From Chloroflexota bacterium (GTDB lineage Bacteria > Chloroflexota > Anaerolineae > UBA2200), in NCBI GenBank assembly GCA_014360905.1, contig JACIWW010000006.1, positions 59,240 through 123,239 on the forward strand: a DNA stretch of 64,000 bases. Reading direction: 5' to 3'. The position numbers were made by a program, and so were the translations under genes. Below, one piece after another: positions 9,021 to 17,973 of this stretch. The notes under the pieces were generated by a model. That model did not search any database. It saw nothing but the letters and a program-made list of their open reading frames with translations, and was not told the DNA's origin. How positions within the stretch are numbered: position 1 is the stretch's first letter; every line of letters begins with the position of its first letter.

Positions 9021-9983
9021 TTACTCCTCGCAATATTCTTGTCTCCACCCACGCTCTAGGCCAAGCTCATCAAATGCTGCCAGTGCTTCGAGGTATTCCT
9101 CATCCGTTATCCTGCGCCCCAAGACCGGATCGCCCACTGCTTTGTGTGCTGGGAAGTACTGAGACATCAGGCTGATATGAACAGATGGCGAGAGCTCACA
9201 AGCTATCCAAGCCAGGACTTGACGCGTCCCTGCCAATCCCTCAGGTAGTACCATGTGGCGAATAATCATGCCGCGCAGTGCCATCCCATTTTCGTCGAGC
9301 AGGAGCTCAGGGCCAACTTGCCGGAACATCTCCTTCAGAGCTGTGCGATTGGCCTCTACGTAGCCCCGAAATCCAGACAGGCGACGTGCGATTTCGTTGT
9401 CAGCATATTTGGCGTCAGGCAGGTAGATGTCCACGATGCCATCGAGCAGACGAAGTGTTTCCACTGCCTCATAGCCGCTAGAGTTATAGACCAGTGGCAG
9501 GTGCAGACCTCCTTCGGCAGCGATAGCTAGGGCAGCGAGGATCTGCGGCACAAAATGCGTGGGGGTTACCAAGTTGATATTGTGGCATCCGCGTGCCTGA
9601 AGTTCCAGCATCATCTCAGCCAGGCGCTGTACAGTGACTTGCTGCCCTATGCCGAGTTGACTAATTGGATAATTCTGACAGAACATACAACGCCCGGTGC
9701 AATAGGTGAAAAAGATGGTGCCCGACCCATTTGTGCCACTGATGGGTGGCTCTTCCCACGGGTGAGCATTCCAACTGGCAACAACAGGATCCGCCCCAGC
9801 CTGACAGTAACCTTTCTCACCTGCCAAGCGGTTCACACCACAATCGCGGGGACAAAGAGTGCAATGGCTTAGTATCTCATAAGCCTGTTCGATACGATCT
9901 TTGAGCAGACCGCTAGCATGAAGCCGGAGGTAACTGGGGCTCATCGTATTCACAAGCAGCGTTTGGGACCACTGGGTAAACAT
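9021..9983 (-). CDS. Radical SAM protein, PflX/COG1313-like (PFL-activase-related)
   Basis: The 320-residue protein has the radical SAM cluster motif CTGRCMFCQN, preceded by a cysteine-rich N-terminal segment (HCTLCPRDCGVNRLAGEKGYC). That combination marks the PflX-type relatives of pyruvate formate-lyase activase. Other landmarks are NLVTPTHFVPQIL, YNSSGYE and YLPDAKYAD. The start ATG follows an AGGAG site at six bases. It lies 44 bases downstream of uvrB and may be read through from it. No glycyl radical enzyme is near, so its target is unknown. A MEMO-family gene is 5 kb upstream, but the usual AmmeMemoRadiSam radical SAM enzyme is a different subgroup. Confidence 0.85.
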   Translation of the reverse strand: MFTQWSQTLLVNTMSPSYLRLHASGLLKDRIEQAYEILSHCTLCPRDCGVNRLAGEKGYCQAGADPVVASWNAHPWEEPPISGTNGSGTIFFTYCTGRCMFCQNYPISQLGIGQQVTVQRLAEMMLELQARGCHNINLVTPTHFVPQILAALAIAAEGGLHLPLVYNSSGYEAVETLRLLDGIVDIYLPDAKYADNEIARRLSGFRGYVEANRTALKEMFRQVGPELLLDENGMALRGMIIRHMVLPEGLAGTRQVLAWIACELSPSVHISLMSQYFPAHKAVGDPVLGRRITDEEYLEALAAFDELGLERGWRQEYCEE

Positions 9984-10027
9984 GGTAGGCTCCTGCGAGT
10001 TTCATAGGGAAGGGATACATCACTCCT

Positions 10028-12058
10028 TTATCTTCGCCTGGCAGGCAGGGTGGCTTTTCGCACCCGTTCCCACTCAGGCACGGTTTCGTCTTCCAGGCCA
10101 CGACGCAACTCTATAATCTGATCGCGCAGCAGAGCGGCTTTCTCGAACTCTAGTTGGGCAGCCGCAGCTTTCATCTGCTTTTCGAGTTCGCTAATCAGTC
10201 GGAAAAGTTCGTCTTTCGGAATGTCCTTGCTCACAACATATTCCGCACGTTGTTCTGCTGCCACACGAACGCGGTCCGTAAGGTCACGGATTTCCTTGAT
10301 GATGCTCGTTGGTATAATATTGTGCTCTTCGTTGTACCGCAATTGAATCTGGCGTCGGCGGTTGGTCTCATCAATGGCTTCGCGCATGGATTCCGTAACG
10401 TCGTCGGCATACATAATGACCTGACCGTGCACATGGCGCGCAGCACGTCCAATAGTCTGGATGAGCGAGTTCTTGCTGCGTAAGAAGCCCTCTTTGTCCG
10501 CATCGAGGATGGCAACCAGCGAAACTTCGGGTAAGTCCAAGCCCTCGCGCAACAAGTTGATGCCCACTACCACATCGTACACGCCCAGGCGTAGATCACG
10601 TAAGATTTGTACACGTTCGATGGTCTGGATTTCCGAGTGCAAGTAGTGTACCTTAACTCCCATCTCCAACAGGTAATCAGCCAAGTCTTCGGCCATGCGC
10701 TTGGTGAGGGTGGTCACCAGCACACGCTCGCCTCGCTGCACGCGTCGGTTGATTTCTGCGAGCAAATCGTCAATCTGTCCCTTGGTGGGGCGCACGATGA
10801 TCTCAGGATCAACTAATCCCGTAGGGCGAATGATCTGTTCCACTACCTGCTGCGAGTGTTTCAGTTCATAGGGGCCTGGCGTGGCAGAAGTGTAGATGGC
10901 CTGATTGATGTGCCGCTCGAATTCTTCAAAACGAAGGGGCCGGTTGTCCAATGCAGAAGGCAGGCGGAAGCCATATTCTACCAAGACTTCTTTGCGGGCT
11001 CGATCACCATTGTACATGCCATGTACTTGCGGCAGCGTGATATGCGACTCGTCTACGAACAATAAATAGTCATCTGGGAAATAGTCGAGTAACGTCCAGG
11101 GCTGTTGACCTGGTGCACGGCCAGACAGATGCCGTGAGTAGTTCTCAATGCCGGAGCAGTAACCTACTTCACACATCATCTCGATATCATATCGGGTGCG
11201 CTGTTCCAGGCGTTGTGCTTCCAGCAGTTTGCCCTGCTGTTTCAGGACGGCTAGACGCTCCTCGAGCTCAGCCTCAATTGCTTTCAGGGCGGCCTCGAGC
11301 CGCTCGCGGTTTGTGATGAAATGTTTTGCTGGGAAGATTTGGACAAAATCGTGTTCGTAGAGAATTTCACCGGTCAATGGATCGATCTCCGTGATGCGCT
11401 CGATCGTATCGCCCCAGTACTCCACCCGTAAGGCTGTTTCGCGGTAAGCAGGAAAGATGTCCACTGTATCGCCACGCGCGCGGAAACATCCTCGATGGAA
11501 ATCTGTGTCATTGCGCTGATAAAAGATCTCGGTCAGGTGGCGAAGCAAACGCTCTCGACGCCTGGTCTCTCCGCGCCGCAATTGTACTACATCCTGACCA
11601 TATTCTTCAGGTGAACCAATGTTGTAGATGCAAGACACGCTGGCGACGATGATGACGTCCCGCCGTGTCAGCAGGGAAGAAGTCGCCGCCAAGCGCAAGC
11701 GATCGATCTCTTCATTGATATCTGCATCCTTCTCGATGTACGTATCAGTCTGTGGCAGATAGGCCTCTGGCTGATAGTAATCATAGTAGCTCACAAAATA
11801 TTCTACGGCATTGTGGGGGAAGAATTCACGGAATTCGCTGTAAAGCTGAGCAGCCAACGTTTTGTTGTGCGACAACACCAAAGTAGGGCGTTGCACCTGG
11901 GCGATGATGTTGGCCATGACATAGGTCTTGCCAGAGCCTGTAACACCCAGCAGTGTTTGATGTTTATATCCTCGCTTAAGCCCCTCGACCAGTTTGGCAA
12001 TCGCTTGAGGCTGGTCGCCTGTGGGCTTCATGTCCGACACGAGCTGAAATTCTGCCAT
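10028..12058 (-). CDS. uvrB: Excinuclease ABC subunit B
   Basis: UvrB is the damage-verifying helicase-like subunit of UvrABC nucleotide excision repair. The 676-residue protein shows Walker [16 protein letters not shown], the DNA-clamping beta-hairpin [12 protein letters not shown], the [13 protein letters not shown] motif II region, the [21 protein letters not shown] motif [10 protein letters not shown] motif VI and a C-terminal UVR domain ([19 protein letters not shown]) that contacts UvrC. It has its own promoter just upstream (12092-12120). UvrA and UvrC are not in the window. Confidence 0.98.
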   Translation of the reverse strand: MAEFQLVSDMKPTGDQPQAIAKLVEGLKRGYKHQTLLGVTGSGKTYVMANIIAQVQRPTLVLSHNKTLAAQLYSEFREFFPHNAVEYFVSYYDYYQPEAYLPQTDTYIEKDADINEEIDRLRLAATSSLLTRRDVIIVASVSCIYNIGSPEEYGQDVVQLRRGETRRRERLLRHLTEIFYQRNDTDFHRGCFRARGDTVDIFPAYRETALRVEYWGDTIERITEIDPLTGEILYEHDFVQIFPAKHFITNRERLEAALKAIEAELEERLAVLKQQGKLLEAQRLEQRTRYDIEMMCEVGYCSGIENYSRHLSGRAPGQQPWTLLDYFPDDYLLFVDESHITLPQVHGMYNGDRARKEVLVEYGFRLPSALDNRPLRFEEFERHINQAIYTSATPGPYELKHSQQVVEQIIRPTGLVDPEIIVRPTKGQIDDLLAEINRRVQRGERVLVTTLTKRMAEDLADYLLEMGVKVHYLHSEIQTIERVQILRDLRLGVYDVVVGINLLREGLDLPEVSLVAILDADKEGFLRSKNSLIQTIGRAARHVHGQVIMYADDVTESMREAIDETNRRRQIQLRYNEEHNIIPTSIIKEIRDLTDRVRVAAEQRAEYVVSKDIPKDELFRLISELEKQMKAAAAQLEFEKAALLRDQIIELRRGLEDETVPEWERVRKATLPARRR

Positions 12059-12091
12059 TTCTCACTCCATTACCGAGCCTCTGCATCATAT

Positions 12092-12120
12092 ATTATAGCA
12101 CATCTGTTCCAATTGTCCAA
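12092..12120 (-). promoter_or_regulatory. Sigma70-type promoter for uvrB
   Basis: On the minus strand TTGGAC (12115-12120), a 17-base spacer and TATAAT (12092-12097) lie 33 bases before the uvrB ATG. The fit is close to consensus. Confidence 0.7.
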
Positions 12121-12240
12121 ACGGGGATAGGGTGACTTGCATTGCTACATGTCAAACGGGTGAACGCATCCGGGCAAATAACTGTTTCACTGATAGGAGG
12201 CGATAAAAAAGTAGAGCCAGCGGCCAAACTTTTACCATGG

Positions 12241-14844
12241 TTAGAGAAGGCTGACCGGGTCTACATCCACCTGCCAACCCAGGGGCAAAGGAAGGTCGGC
12301 AAGCAGTTTGGTGGGATCAGGGCCTCGTAATACGATCTGCCAGCGGAATCGCCCGCGAAGCCGTTCGATGAAGCAAGGCGCAGGACCGATACAGTGGACC
12401 TCGGACAGCCCCAGCCGGGCTATTTGGGTGTTGAGCAGGTGGTGTAGTTTCTCGGCTTCTTCCTGACATCTTTTGGCACTGGTGTGCGTAAAAAGCAGCC
12501 TCACCAGACGACTAAAAGGTGGATATCCCTGTTGGCGGCGGAATTCAAGTTCCCGCCGATAGAAGCCCTCGTAGTCATGGCGACTGGCAGCCTGAATACA
12601 AAAGTGTTCCGAGGCGTAGGTCTGAATGATCACCTTACCGCCTAAGATGCTACGCCCAGCGCGTCCAGCGACCTGAGTCAATAACTGGAAAGTGCGCTCG
12701 CTGGCGCGAAAATCAGGCAGATGCAATGCTGTGTCTGCAGTAACAACCCCGACCAACGTGACCAGGGGTAAATCCAAGCCCTTTGCGATCATCTGTGTGC
12801 CAATCAACACATCGGCCTGGTGGCTGACGAATTTGGCCAAGATTTCTTCGTGTGCGTCTTTGCCGCCAGTCACATCCCGATCCCAGCGCAGGACGCGCGC
12901 TTTCGGAAAGAGTTCGCGTACCAACTGTTCAACTTTTTGCGTGCCAATCCCGAAGAAACGGATACGCTTGCTGCCACATTGTGGACAGGCGGTAGGGACG
13001 GAACACTGAAAGTTGCAATGATGGCAGAGCAAGTTATCGTTGTCGCTGTGGTAGGTCAATGCAACGTCACAACCAGGGCATTTGACGACATAGCCACAAT
13101 CACGGCACATGACGAACGTAGCAGCACCGCGCCGATTCAAGAAGAGGATTACTTGCTCATCTGCAGCCAGTGCTACTTGCATGGCCTTCTGCAGCGCGCG
13201 ACTGAACGGGCTACGATTGCCCGCACGCAGTTCTGCACGCAGGTCCACCACTTCAACAGGAGGGAGATCCATATAGCGAGCATCTTCGTACTCCGGCCCA
13301 AGCGTTTTCACCTGCTCCCGTTGATCATTGATATGAAATTGTTTGCGTTGCTGCTCTATGCTGCGTTGGTGCCCCATAATCCGCTTCGGCAGTTGCAGCA
13401 GCTTGTACTCTCCACGCTGAGCGCGATAATAAGTCGTGATGTCTGGCGTAGCGCTGCCCAGGATGACAATAGCTCCAGTCAATTCCGCCAGTTTCACCGC
13501 CACATCCCGCGCATGATAGCAAGGCATTTCCTGGTGCTTATAAGTCCACTCGTGCTCCTCATCCACTACGATCAGCCCCAAACGGGGCAAAGGAGCGAAG
13601 ATTGCTGAGAGCGGGCCAACCACAATGTCCGCTTTTCCTTCGCGAATGCGCCTCCACTCATCGTAGCGCTCACCGCTGGACAACTTGCTATGCAAGATTG
13701 CCAGCCGTTCTGGGAAGCGCGCCGCAAAACGGCGTATAGTCTGCGGCGTCAAAGCAATCTCAGGCACCAGCACAATGCCCTGCCCACCCTGCTCGACTAC
13801 TTCTGCAAGAGCCCGCAGATAGATCTCCGTCTTGCCGCTGCCTGTTACGCCATGCAGGAGGAAGACCTGCCCCTTTCTTGATTCCAACGCGTTGGCAATG
13901 CTTTGCCAGGCAGCCTCCTGGTCCGGGGTGAACTTGGGTGGCTCGGTGGTGACAAACTCGCGTCCTGCCAATGGGTCTCGGCGCACCTCGCGCTGCCCTA
14001 TCTGCAACAGGCCACGTTCGACCAAGCGATCCACAATGTTCCGCTTTATCCCTACCTCTGCACAGAGTTCGGCTAGAGGTACAACCACTGGGAATGTGCC
14101 CCCCTGCCTGTGAGCACGCTGCAATAGGTAGGTCAAAACTGCCTGTTGTAGCGGTGCCCTCGACAAGGTCGCCATAGCTTCCTCTCCAGGAGCGGACATG
14201 AGGTGCACAGTGGGTTCTGTCTTTGGTTTAACCCGCGGGCCTTTCACTTCCATTTGCTTGCGCAACCAACCTTTGCGCACCATGCGCTCAAGGACAGAAC
14301 GCCACCGCTTCAGCTTGAGCCGACGCCTTATTTGTTCTAAGGGCATGGGCCCGTGTTGATACAGCAGTTCAAGCACGCAACGCTCTTCAGGGTCAGGAGA
14401 AGTTGTTGCAGCGCCTTCCTCTAGATAGAGCATGGTCTCAGTTTGCCAGCTTACCCCTGGGGGAAACATGCCCCATGCCACGACATGGAGCGGTGTCCGA
14501 TAGTACTCGCTGATCCAATACATTAGCTCTATCTGATAAGGAGCAAGCACAGGATGTGGATCAATGATGCTCAGGATATCCTTAGTCGTGGCAACAGGGC
14601 ATACAGTAGACAGAGACACGACAATAGCAGGCAACTGGCGCGAGCCGAATGGCACCCATACCAACTGCCCAGGCACTACCTTGTCCTGCAAATGAGCGGG
14701 GATGGAATAATGAAAAGTTTGTCGAAGGTTAGAGCGACTCGATACACCTTCGCCGCGCTTGGGCAAGATAGCCCCGCGTCCCACTGGCGAACGCACGACT
14801 ACTTCGGCAAATGCTGCCTTCGAGCTCACCTCATTCCCTGTCAA
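12241..14844 (-). CDS. priA: Primosomal protein N' (PriA helicase)
   Basis: PriA reloads the replisome at repaired forks. The 867-residue protein has the N-terminal 3'-DNA-binding domain (VPGQLVWVPFGSRQLPAIV), a winged-helix region, Walker [18 protein letters not shown] and motif II LIVVDEEHEWTYKHQ followed by YHARDVAVKLA. The zinc region has eight cysteines (CRDCGYVVKCPGC, CHHC, CPQC). Helicase motifs VLIGTQMIAKGLDLP and QVAGRAGRS are also visible. The TTG at 14844, behind GAGGAAAGAG, is my chosen start; a GTG lies five codons later. It follows the MEMO gene by 24 bases and belongs to the gmk-memo-priA unit. Confidence 0.97.
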   Translation of the reverse strand: MTGNEVSSKAAFAEVVVRSPVGRGAILPKRGEGVSSRSNLRQTFHYSIPAHLQDKVVPGQLVWVPFGSRQLPAIVVSLSTVCPVATTKDILSIIDPHPVLAPYQIELMYWISEYYRTPLHVVAWGMFPPGVSWQTETMLYLEEGAATTSPDPEERCVLELLYQHGPMPLEQIRRRLKLKRWRSVLERMVRKGWLRKQMEVKGPRVKPKTEPTVHLMSAPGEEAMATLSRAPLQQAVLTYLLQRAHRQGGTFPVVVPLAELCAEVGIKRNIVDRLVERGLLQIGQREVRRDPLAGREFVTTEPPKFTPDQEAAWQSIANALESRKGQVFLLHGVTGSGKTEIYLRALAEVVEQGGQGIVLVPEIALTPQTIRRFAARFPERLAILHSKLSSGERYDEWRRIREGKADIVVGPLSAIFAPLPRLGLIVVDEEHEWTYKHQEMPCYHARDVAVKLAELTGAIVILGSATPDITTYYRAQRGEYKLLQLPKRIMGHQRSIEQQRKQFHINDQREQVKTLGPEYEDARYMDLPPVEVVDLRAELRAGNRSPFSRALQKAMQVALAADEQVILFLNRRGAATFVMCRDCGYVVKCPGCDVALTYHSDNDNLLCHHCNFQCSVPTACPQCGSKRIRFFGIGTQKVEQLVRELFPKARVLRWDRDVTGGKDAHEEILAKFVSHQADVLIGTQMIAKGLDLPLVTLVGVVTADTALHLPDFRASERTFQLLTQVAGRAGRSILGGKVIIQTYASEHFCIQAASRHDYEGFYRRELEFRRQQGYPPFSRLVRLLFTHTSAKRCQEEAEKLHHLLNTQIARLGLSEVHCIGPAPCFIERLRGRFRWQIVLRGPDPTKLLADLPLPLGWQVDVDPVSLL

Positions 14845-14868
14845 GACTCTTTCCTCGGTCCTGTGCTT

Positions 14869-15699
14869 TCACTGTCGCAGCAACGCAACAGCAGCATATC
14901 CCACCACACTGCTACGATCGCCAGTTACGTCACCGGAATTCATGTATTTGAGCAGCTCAGCGCGATTGGCACCTAGCTTCTGCGCCGCCACCATGACTGC
15001 CATCACGGGGCCACCGCCACAGGCTTCGGCTTTCTGCATGGCAAGCGTACGCGCTAGACCTGCAGGATCGTAGGCAGTAATATGATCTAGCACCAATTGG
15101 TCTAGCCGTACTGCCATATCATAGCGGTGAAAATGGGAGAGATCTGTGCTAGCCACTAGCAGAACTTGCTCTTGGCCGATTGCTTGCGCTAGCGCCTCGC
15201 CCAATTCCACTGCGGAGTCCCAATCCTGTTCACCCATCATGATCGGAGTGAGAGCGAAATCACCCAGCACGTGTTGAAGAAAAGGCAACTGAATCTCCAA
15301 CGAATGCTCCATATCCTGTGACACGCGGTTAAGTTTGGTGACACGCTCCACAGCCTGAAGCAACTCCGCATCAACGCGCACCAGCCCGAGGGGGGTCTCA
15401 TAGAAGGACTTGTCCGTAACGGCGAAACGCCCTGGATAGATGCGATGCACCGGAGACACAATCACAACCCTGGAGAAAACCTTATCACGCAATTGAGCAT
15501 AAGCATAAGCAGCGACTTGTCCTGAGTATACATAGCCAGCATGGGGAGCAATCAGTCCCACCAAATCACCCTCCAACTTACGTAGGGGCACATTGTCCAG
15601 AAATTCATCTATCATGGTGCGTAACTGCGTAGCATTGCCAGGATACCAGGTCCCGGCAATCACAGAGCGACGCACGCTGCTAGAATCAGCCCGAGCCAT
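14869..15699 (-). CDS. MEMO1-family protein (AmmeMemoRadiSam system protein B)
   Basis: The 276-residue protein belongs to the MEMO family, structurally related to class III extradiol dioxygenases and of unsettled bacterial function. Family landmarks are RRSVIAGTWYPGN at the N-terminus, GLIAPHAGYVYSGQVAAYAY, VVIVSPVHR, a STDLSHFHRYD segment with histidines, and AEACGGGPVMAVM carrying the conserved cysteine. The C-terminus GDVTGDRSSVVGYAAVAL is typical. It lies 16 bases after gmk and 24 before priA. The AMMECR1 partner is not nearby. Confidence 0.92.
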   Translation of the reverse strand: MARADSSSVRRSVIAGTWYPGNATQLRTMIDEFLDNVPLRKLEGDLVGLIAPHAGYVYSGQVAAYAYAQLRDKVFSRVVIVSPVHRIYPGRFAVTDKSFYETPLGLVRVDAELLQAVERVTKLNRVSQDMEHSLEIQLPFLQHVLGDFALTPIMMGEQDWDSAVELGEALAQAIGQEQVLLVASTDLSHFHRYDMAVRLDQLVLDHITAYDPAGLARTLAMQKAEACGGGPVMAVMVAAQKLGANRAELLKYMNSGDVTGDRSSVVGYAAVALLRQ

Positions 15700-15715
15700 T
15701 TTCCCCTCCTTTGTC

Positions 15716-16390
15716 CTATAACTGGATCACCCGCTGTTTCGTACGGCATTTTTCGGCGGTGATAATCGCGGTTATTTTCTCGACTGCGCTATCCAGCTGA
15801 CCTTCGCGGTTTACAACGGCATAGTCAAATTCGCCGATGTGTTTCATCTCTTCTCGCAGCGTGGCGATACGCCGCTGCAAAGCTTCATTGGATTCTGTGC
15901 CTCGTTTGCGCAGGCGGTTGAGCAATTCCTCTTCTGAGCCGGGAAGTAAAAAGATCAGAATGGCATCTGGCACGAGGCGTCGCACGCTAGCGGCTCCCTG
16001 TACATCCAGACGCATGATCACATCCTGCCCGCTGGCCAAAGCGCGACGTACCTGCTCTTTTGGCACACCCTTGTATTCGCCATAGACCCACGCATGTTCC
16101 AAAAGCTCTCCCCTTTGCATCAGTTGTACAAACTCTTCCTCCGAGAGGAAAAAATAATCCACCCCATGTATTTCGCCTTTCCTAGGAGGTCTGGTAGTCG
16201 CAGTGATCACGAAGTGAAAGGGGTAATGCAGTTCTTTCATACGTTTGATCACGCTATCCTTGCCTACACCGGAAGGACCTGATACTACGATGAGGAGTGG
16301 ATTAGGATGCTCTAAGTACGGCCGCAAATCTGGCGTGCCTTCCATGTTCGTAGAGGATGTTTCTGGCTCATATAAAGGGGTTGTGCCCAT
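15716..16390 (-). CDS. gmk: Guanylate kinase
   Basis: The enzyme phosphorylates GMP to GDP with ATP. The P-loop VVSGPSGVGKDSVI, the GMP-binding TATTRPPRKGEIHGVDYFFL and LEHAWVYGEYKGVP segments and the lid region RLRKRGTES are intact. The ATG at 16390 has a GGAG site eight bases upstream, giving 224 residues with about 15 extra N-terminal residues relative to the alternative internal ATG (MEGTPDL). It is first in the gmk-memo-priA unit. Divergent fmdB-like gene on the other side. Confidence 0.97.
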   Translation of the reverse strand: MGTTPLYEPETSSTNMEGTPDLRPYLEHPNPLLIVVSGPSGVGKDSVIKRMKELHYPFHFVITATTRPPRKGEIHGVDYFFLSEEEFVQLMQRGELLEHAWVYGEYKGVPKEQVRRALASGQDVIMRLDVQGAASVRRLVPDAILIFLLPGSEEELLNRLRKRGTESNEALQRRIATLREEMKHIGEFDYAVVNREGQLDSAVEKITAIITAEKCRTKQRVIQL

Positions 16391-16441
16391 CTTTTGTACT
16401 CCGCATTACACTGGTGCTGGCAGTATCATCCTGATTTACAC

Positions 16442-16470
16442 TTGCAACCCTGACTCAATTATTATATAAT
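16442..16470 (+). promoter_or_regulatory. Sigma70-type promoter for the FmdB-like gene
   Basis: TTGCAA (16442-16447), a 17-base spacer and a perfect TATAAT (16465-16470) lie 39 bases before the start codon. The -10 region sits in the palindromic TATTATATAATA, so weak activity in the opposite direction is possible. Confidence 0.65.
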
Positions 16471-16509
16471 AACGAGCAAACGAATTCGCTTTACGGGGTA
16501 GGAAGTTCT

Positions 16510-16923
16510 ATGCCGATCTATGAATACCGCTGCCGTAAATGTCATCGCCGGGTAGCAATTCTCCTGCGCAGTTTTAGCGAAATTGAAACTGCCAGGCCAA
16601 AATGCACATACTGCGGACACGATGAATTAGACCGCCTCGTGTCCCGTGTTGCCGTGCTCAAGTCGGAAGAAGCGAGATTGGAAGCACTAGCCGACGATGC
16701 CGCCCTTGGCGATCTCGACGAGAACGATCCTCGCAGCATTGCTCGCTGGATGAAGAAAATGTCCGCCGAAGCAGGCGAAGATCTGGGCGATGAATTTCAT
16801 GAAATTGTTGATCGTCTGGAATCTGGGCAATCACCGGAAGAAATCGAAGCGGCCATGCCCGAGCTAGGTCCAGGTGCTGCTTCAGAAATGGCTGGCCTTG
16901 GCAGCGCAGAAGACGAGCTTTAG
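16510..16923 (+). CDS. FmdB-family zinc-ribbon protein
   Basis: The 137-residue protein begins with MPIYEYRCRKCHRR and a second pair PKCTYCGHDE, the single zinc ribbon of the FmdB/CxxC_CxxC_SSSS regulatory-protein family. The rest is acidic and alanine-rich without further known domain (EAGEDLGDEFHEIVDRLESG). Such proteins are proposed regulators, but the role is not established. The ATG follows an AGGA site. Its stop overlaps the end of darA on the other strand by four bases. Confidence 0.88.
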   Translation: MPIYEYRCRKCHRRVAILLRSFSEIETARPKCTYCGHDELDRLVSRVAVLKSEEARLEALADDAALGDLDENDPRSIARWMKKMSAEAGEDLGDEFHEIVDRLESGQSPEEIEAAMPELGPGAASEMAGLGSAEDEL

Positions 16924-17249
16924 AACTTTTCACTGCGCTCCACGTTCAAAACAAAAACGGTTGCACCGCCTACTTGCACCTCCACTGGCTTGGGGATATA
17001 AAATTCCCCGGCTTCTGCAACTGGTGGTAAAGGGCTGACTAACTGTGTCCTGGCATGGCAGTTTTCTTGAATAATGGCGAGGATTTCGTCCACGTAAGAT
17101 TCTTCAGCGCCAATTAAGATGGTGGCATTCCCCTCGCGCAGAAACCCTCCAGTAGTGCTAATCTTGGTACAGCGATGCCCTTTTTGTTCCAAAGCCCGAA
17201 TGAGCGCCTCGGCATCGTCGCTATGAACAATGCTGAGAATAAGTTTCAT
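16920..17249 (-). CDS. darA: Cyclic-di-AMP receptor, PII-like (DarA/PstA, YaaQ)
   Basis: The 109-residue protein has the DUF970 PII-like fold that binds c-di-AMP. Family sequence includes MKLILSIVHSDDAEALIRAL, the TKISTTGGFLREGNATILIG loop with the conserved STTGGFL ligand-binding stretch, and GGATVFVLNVERSEKF at the C-terminus. Length matches the family. It lies 51 bases after tmk, an order also conserved in Firmicutes. This suggests that c-di-AMP signalling exists in this organism, though no cyclase is in the window. Confidence 0.94.
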   Translation of the reverse strand: MKLILSIVHSDDAEALIRALEQKGHRCTKISTTGGFLREGNATILIGAEESYVDEILAIIQENCHARTQLVSPLPPVAEAGEFYIPKPVEVQVGGATVFVLNVERSEKF

Positions 17250-17300
17250 CTTGCCAGCCTCCTCTCCAGCCCTATATAGCCCCGAGGAGTAGACAACTCC

Positions 17301-17960
17301 TCAGAAGCTGGACGGTTCAATCTGCTTCTCCACCAAGAGTTTTTTCACACGGTTACGAATGGACCTTTGTATCGAGGCGATTGGGCCTGCGGCATCCACA
17401 ATAAACCAGCGTTCTGGTTCTGCGGCTGCCATTTGCAGATAACCATCTCGCACGCGACGGTGAAAGTCTAATTCTTGCTGATCCATGCGGTTCCATTCCC
17501 CTGCACCTGCACGGAAACTGCCTTCCCTTCGCCGCAGGCCCTCTTCCACATCGATATCGAGATAGATGATGAGATCGGGGCGCAAACCACCCGTGGCAAA
17601 AAGGGTAATAGCCTTCAGCAGCTCTATGTCCAGACCATGACCATACCCTTGATATGCCAGTGTCGATTCCGCATACCGATCGCACAACACAACCAACCCC
17701 GCTAACAAAGCTGGCCGGATGGTCTGGCCAACAAGTTGCGCACGCGATGCGGAGTAAAGCAGCGCTTCCGCATTGGGCAACATGCTGATATTTTTGACAT
17801 CGTGCAGGATAGCACGTATCTGATCACCAATATCCGTTCCCCCTGGTTCTCGCACAAGCAGGACTGGATATCCTGCTCGAGCGAGATAAGCATGCAGGGC
17901 CTGAATCTGTGTTGTTTTGCCGCTACCATCTGGGCCTTCAAAAGTAATTAAGCAACCCAT
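17301..17960 (-). CDS. tmk: Thymidylate kinase
   Basis: The enzyme phosphorylates dTMP to dTDP. The start is ATG 17960 (MGCLITFEGPDGSGKTTQ), because the 56 upstream in-frame codons overlap the R3H ATPase gene and carry no family sequence. The 219-residue product has the P-loop, the LLVREPGGTDIG segment with the DR(E)-type arginine, CDRYAESTLAYQGYG and the YLDIDVEEGLRRR lid. It begins 13 bases after the R3H ATPase gene and is followed by darA. Confidence 0.96.
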   Translation of the reverse strand: MGCLITFEGPDGSGKTTQIQALHAYLARAGYPVLLVREPGGTDIGDQIRAILHDVKNISMLPNAEALLYSASRAQLVGQTIRPALLAGLVVLCDRYAESTLAYQGYGHGLDIELLKAITLFATGGLRPDLIIYLDIDVEEGLRRREGSFRAGAGEWNRMDQQELDFHRRVRDGYLQMAAAEPERWFIVDAAGPIASIQRSIRNRVKKLLVEKQIEPSSF

Positions 17961-17973
17961 CGCGACTTTGCTT

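Noticed and set aside
12142..12330. 62-codon plus-strand frame between uvrB and priA
   Set aside because: It starts at a TTG without a ribosome-binding site and overlaps the end of priA; no recognisable domain.
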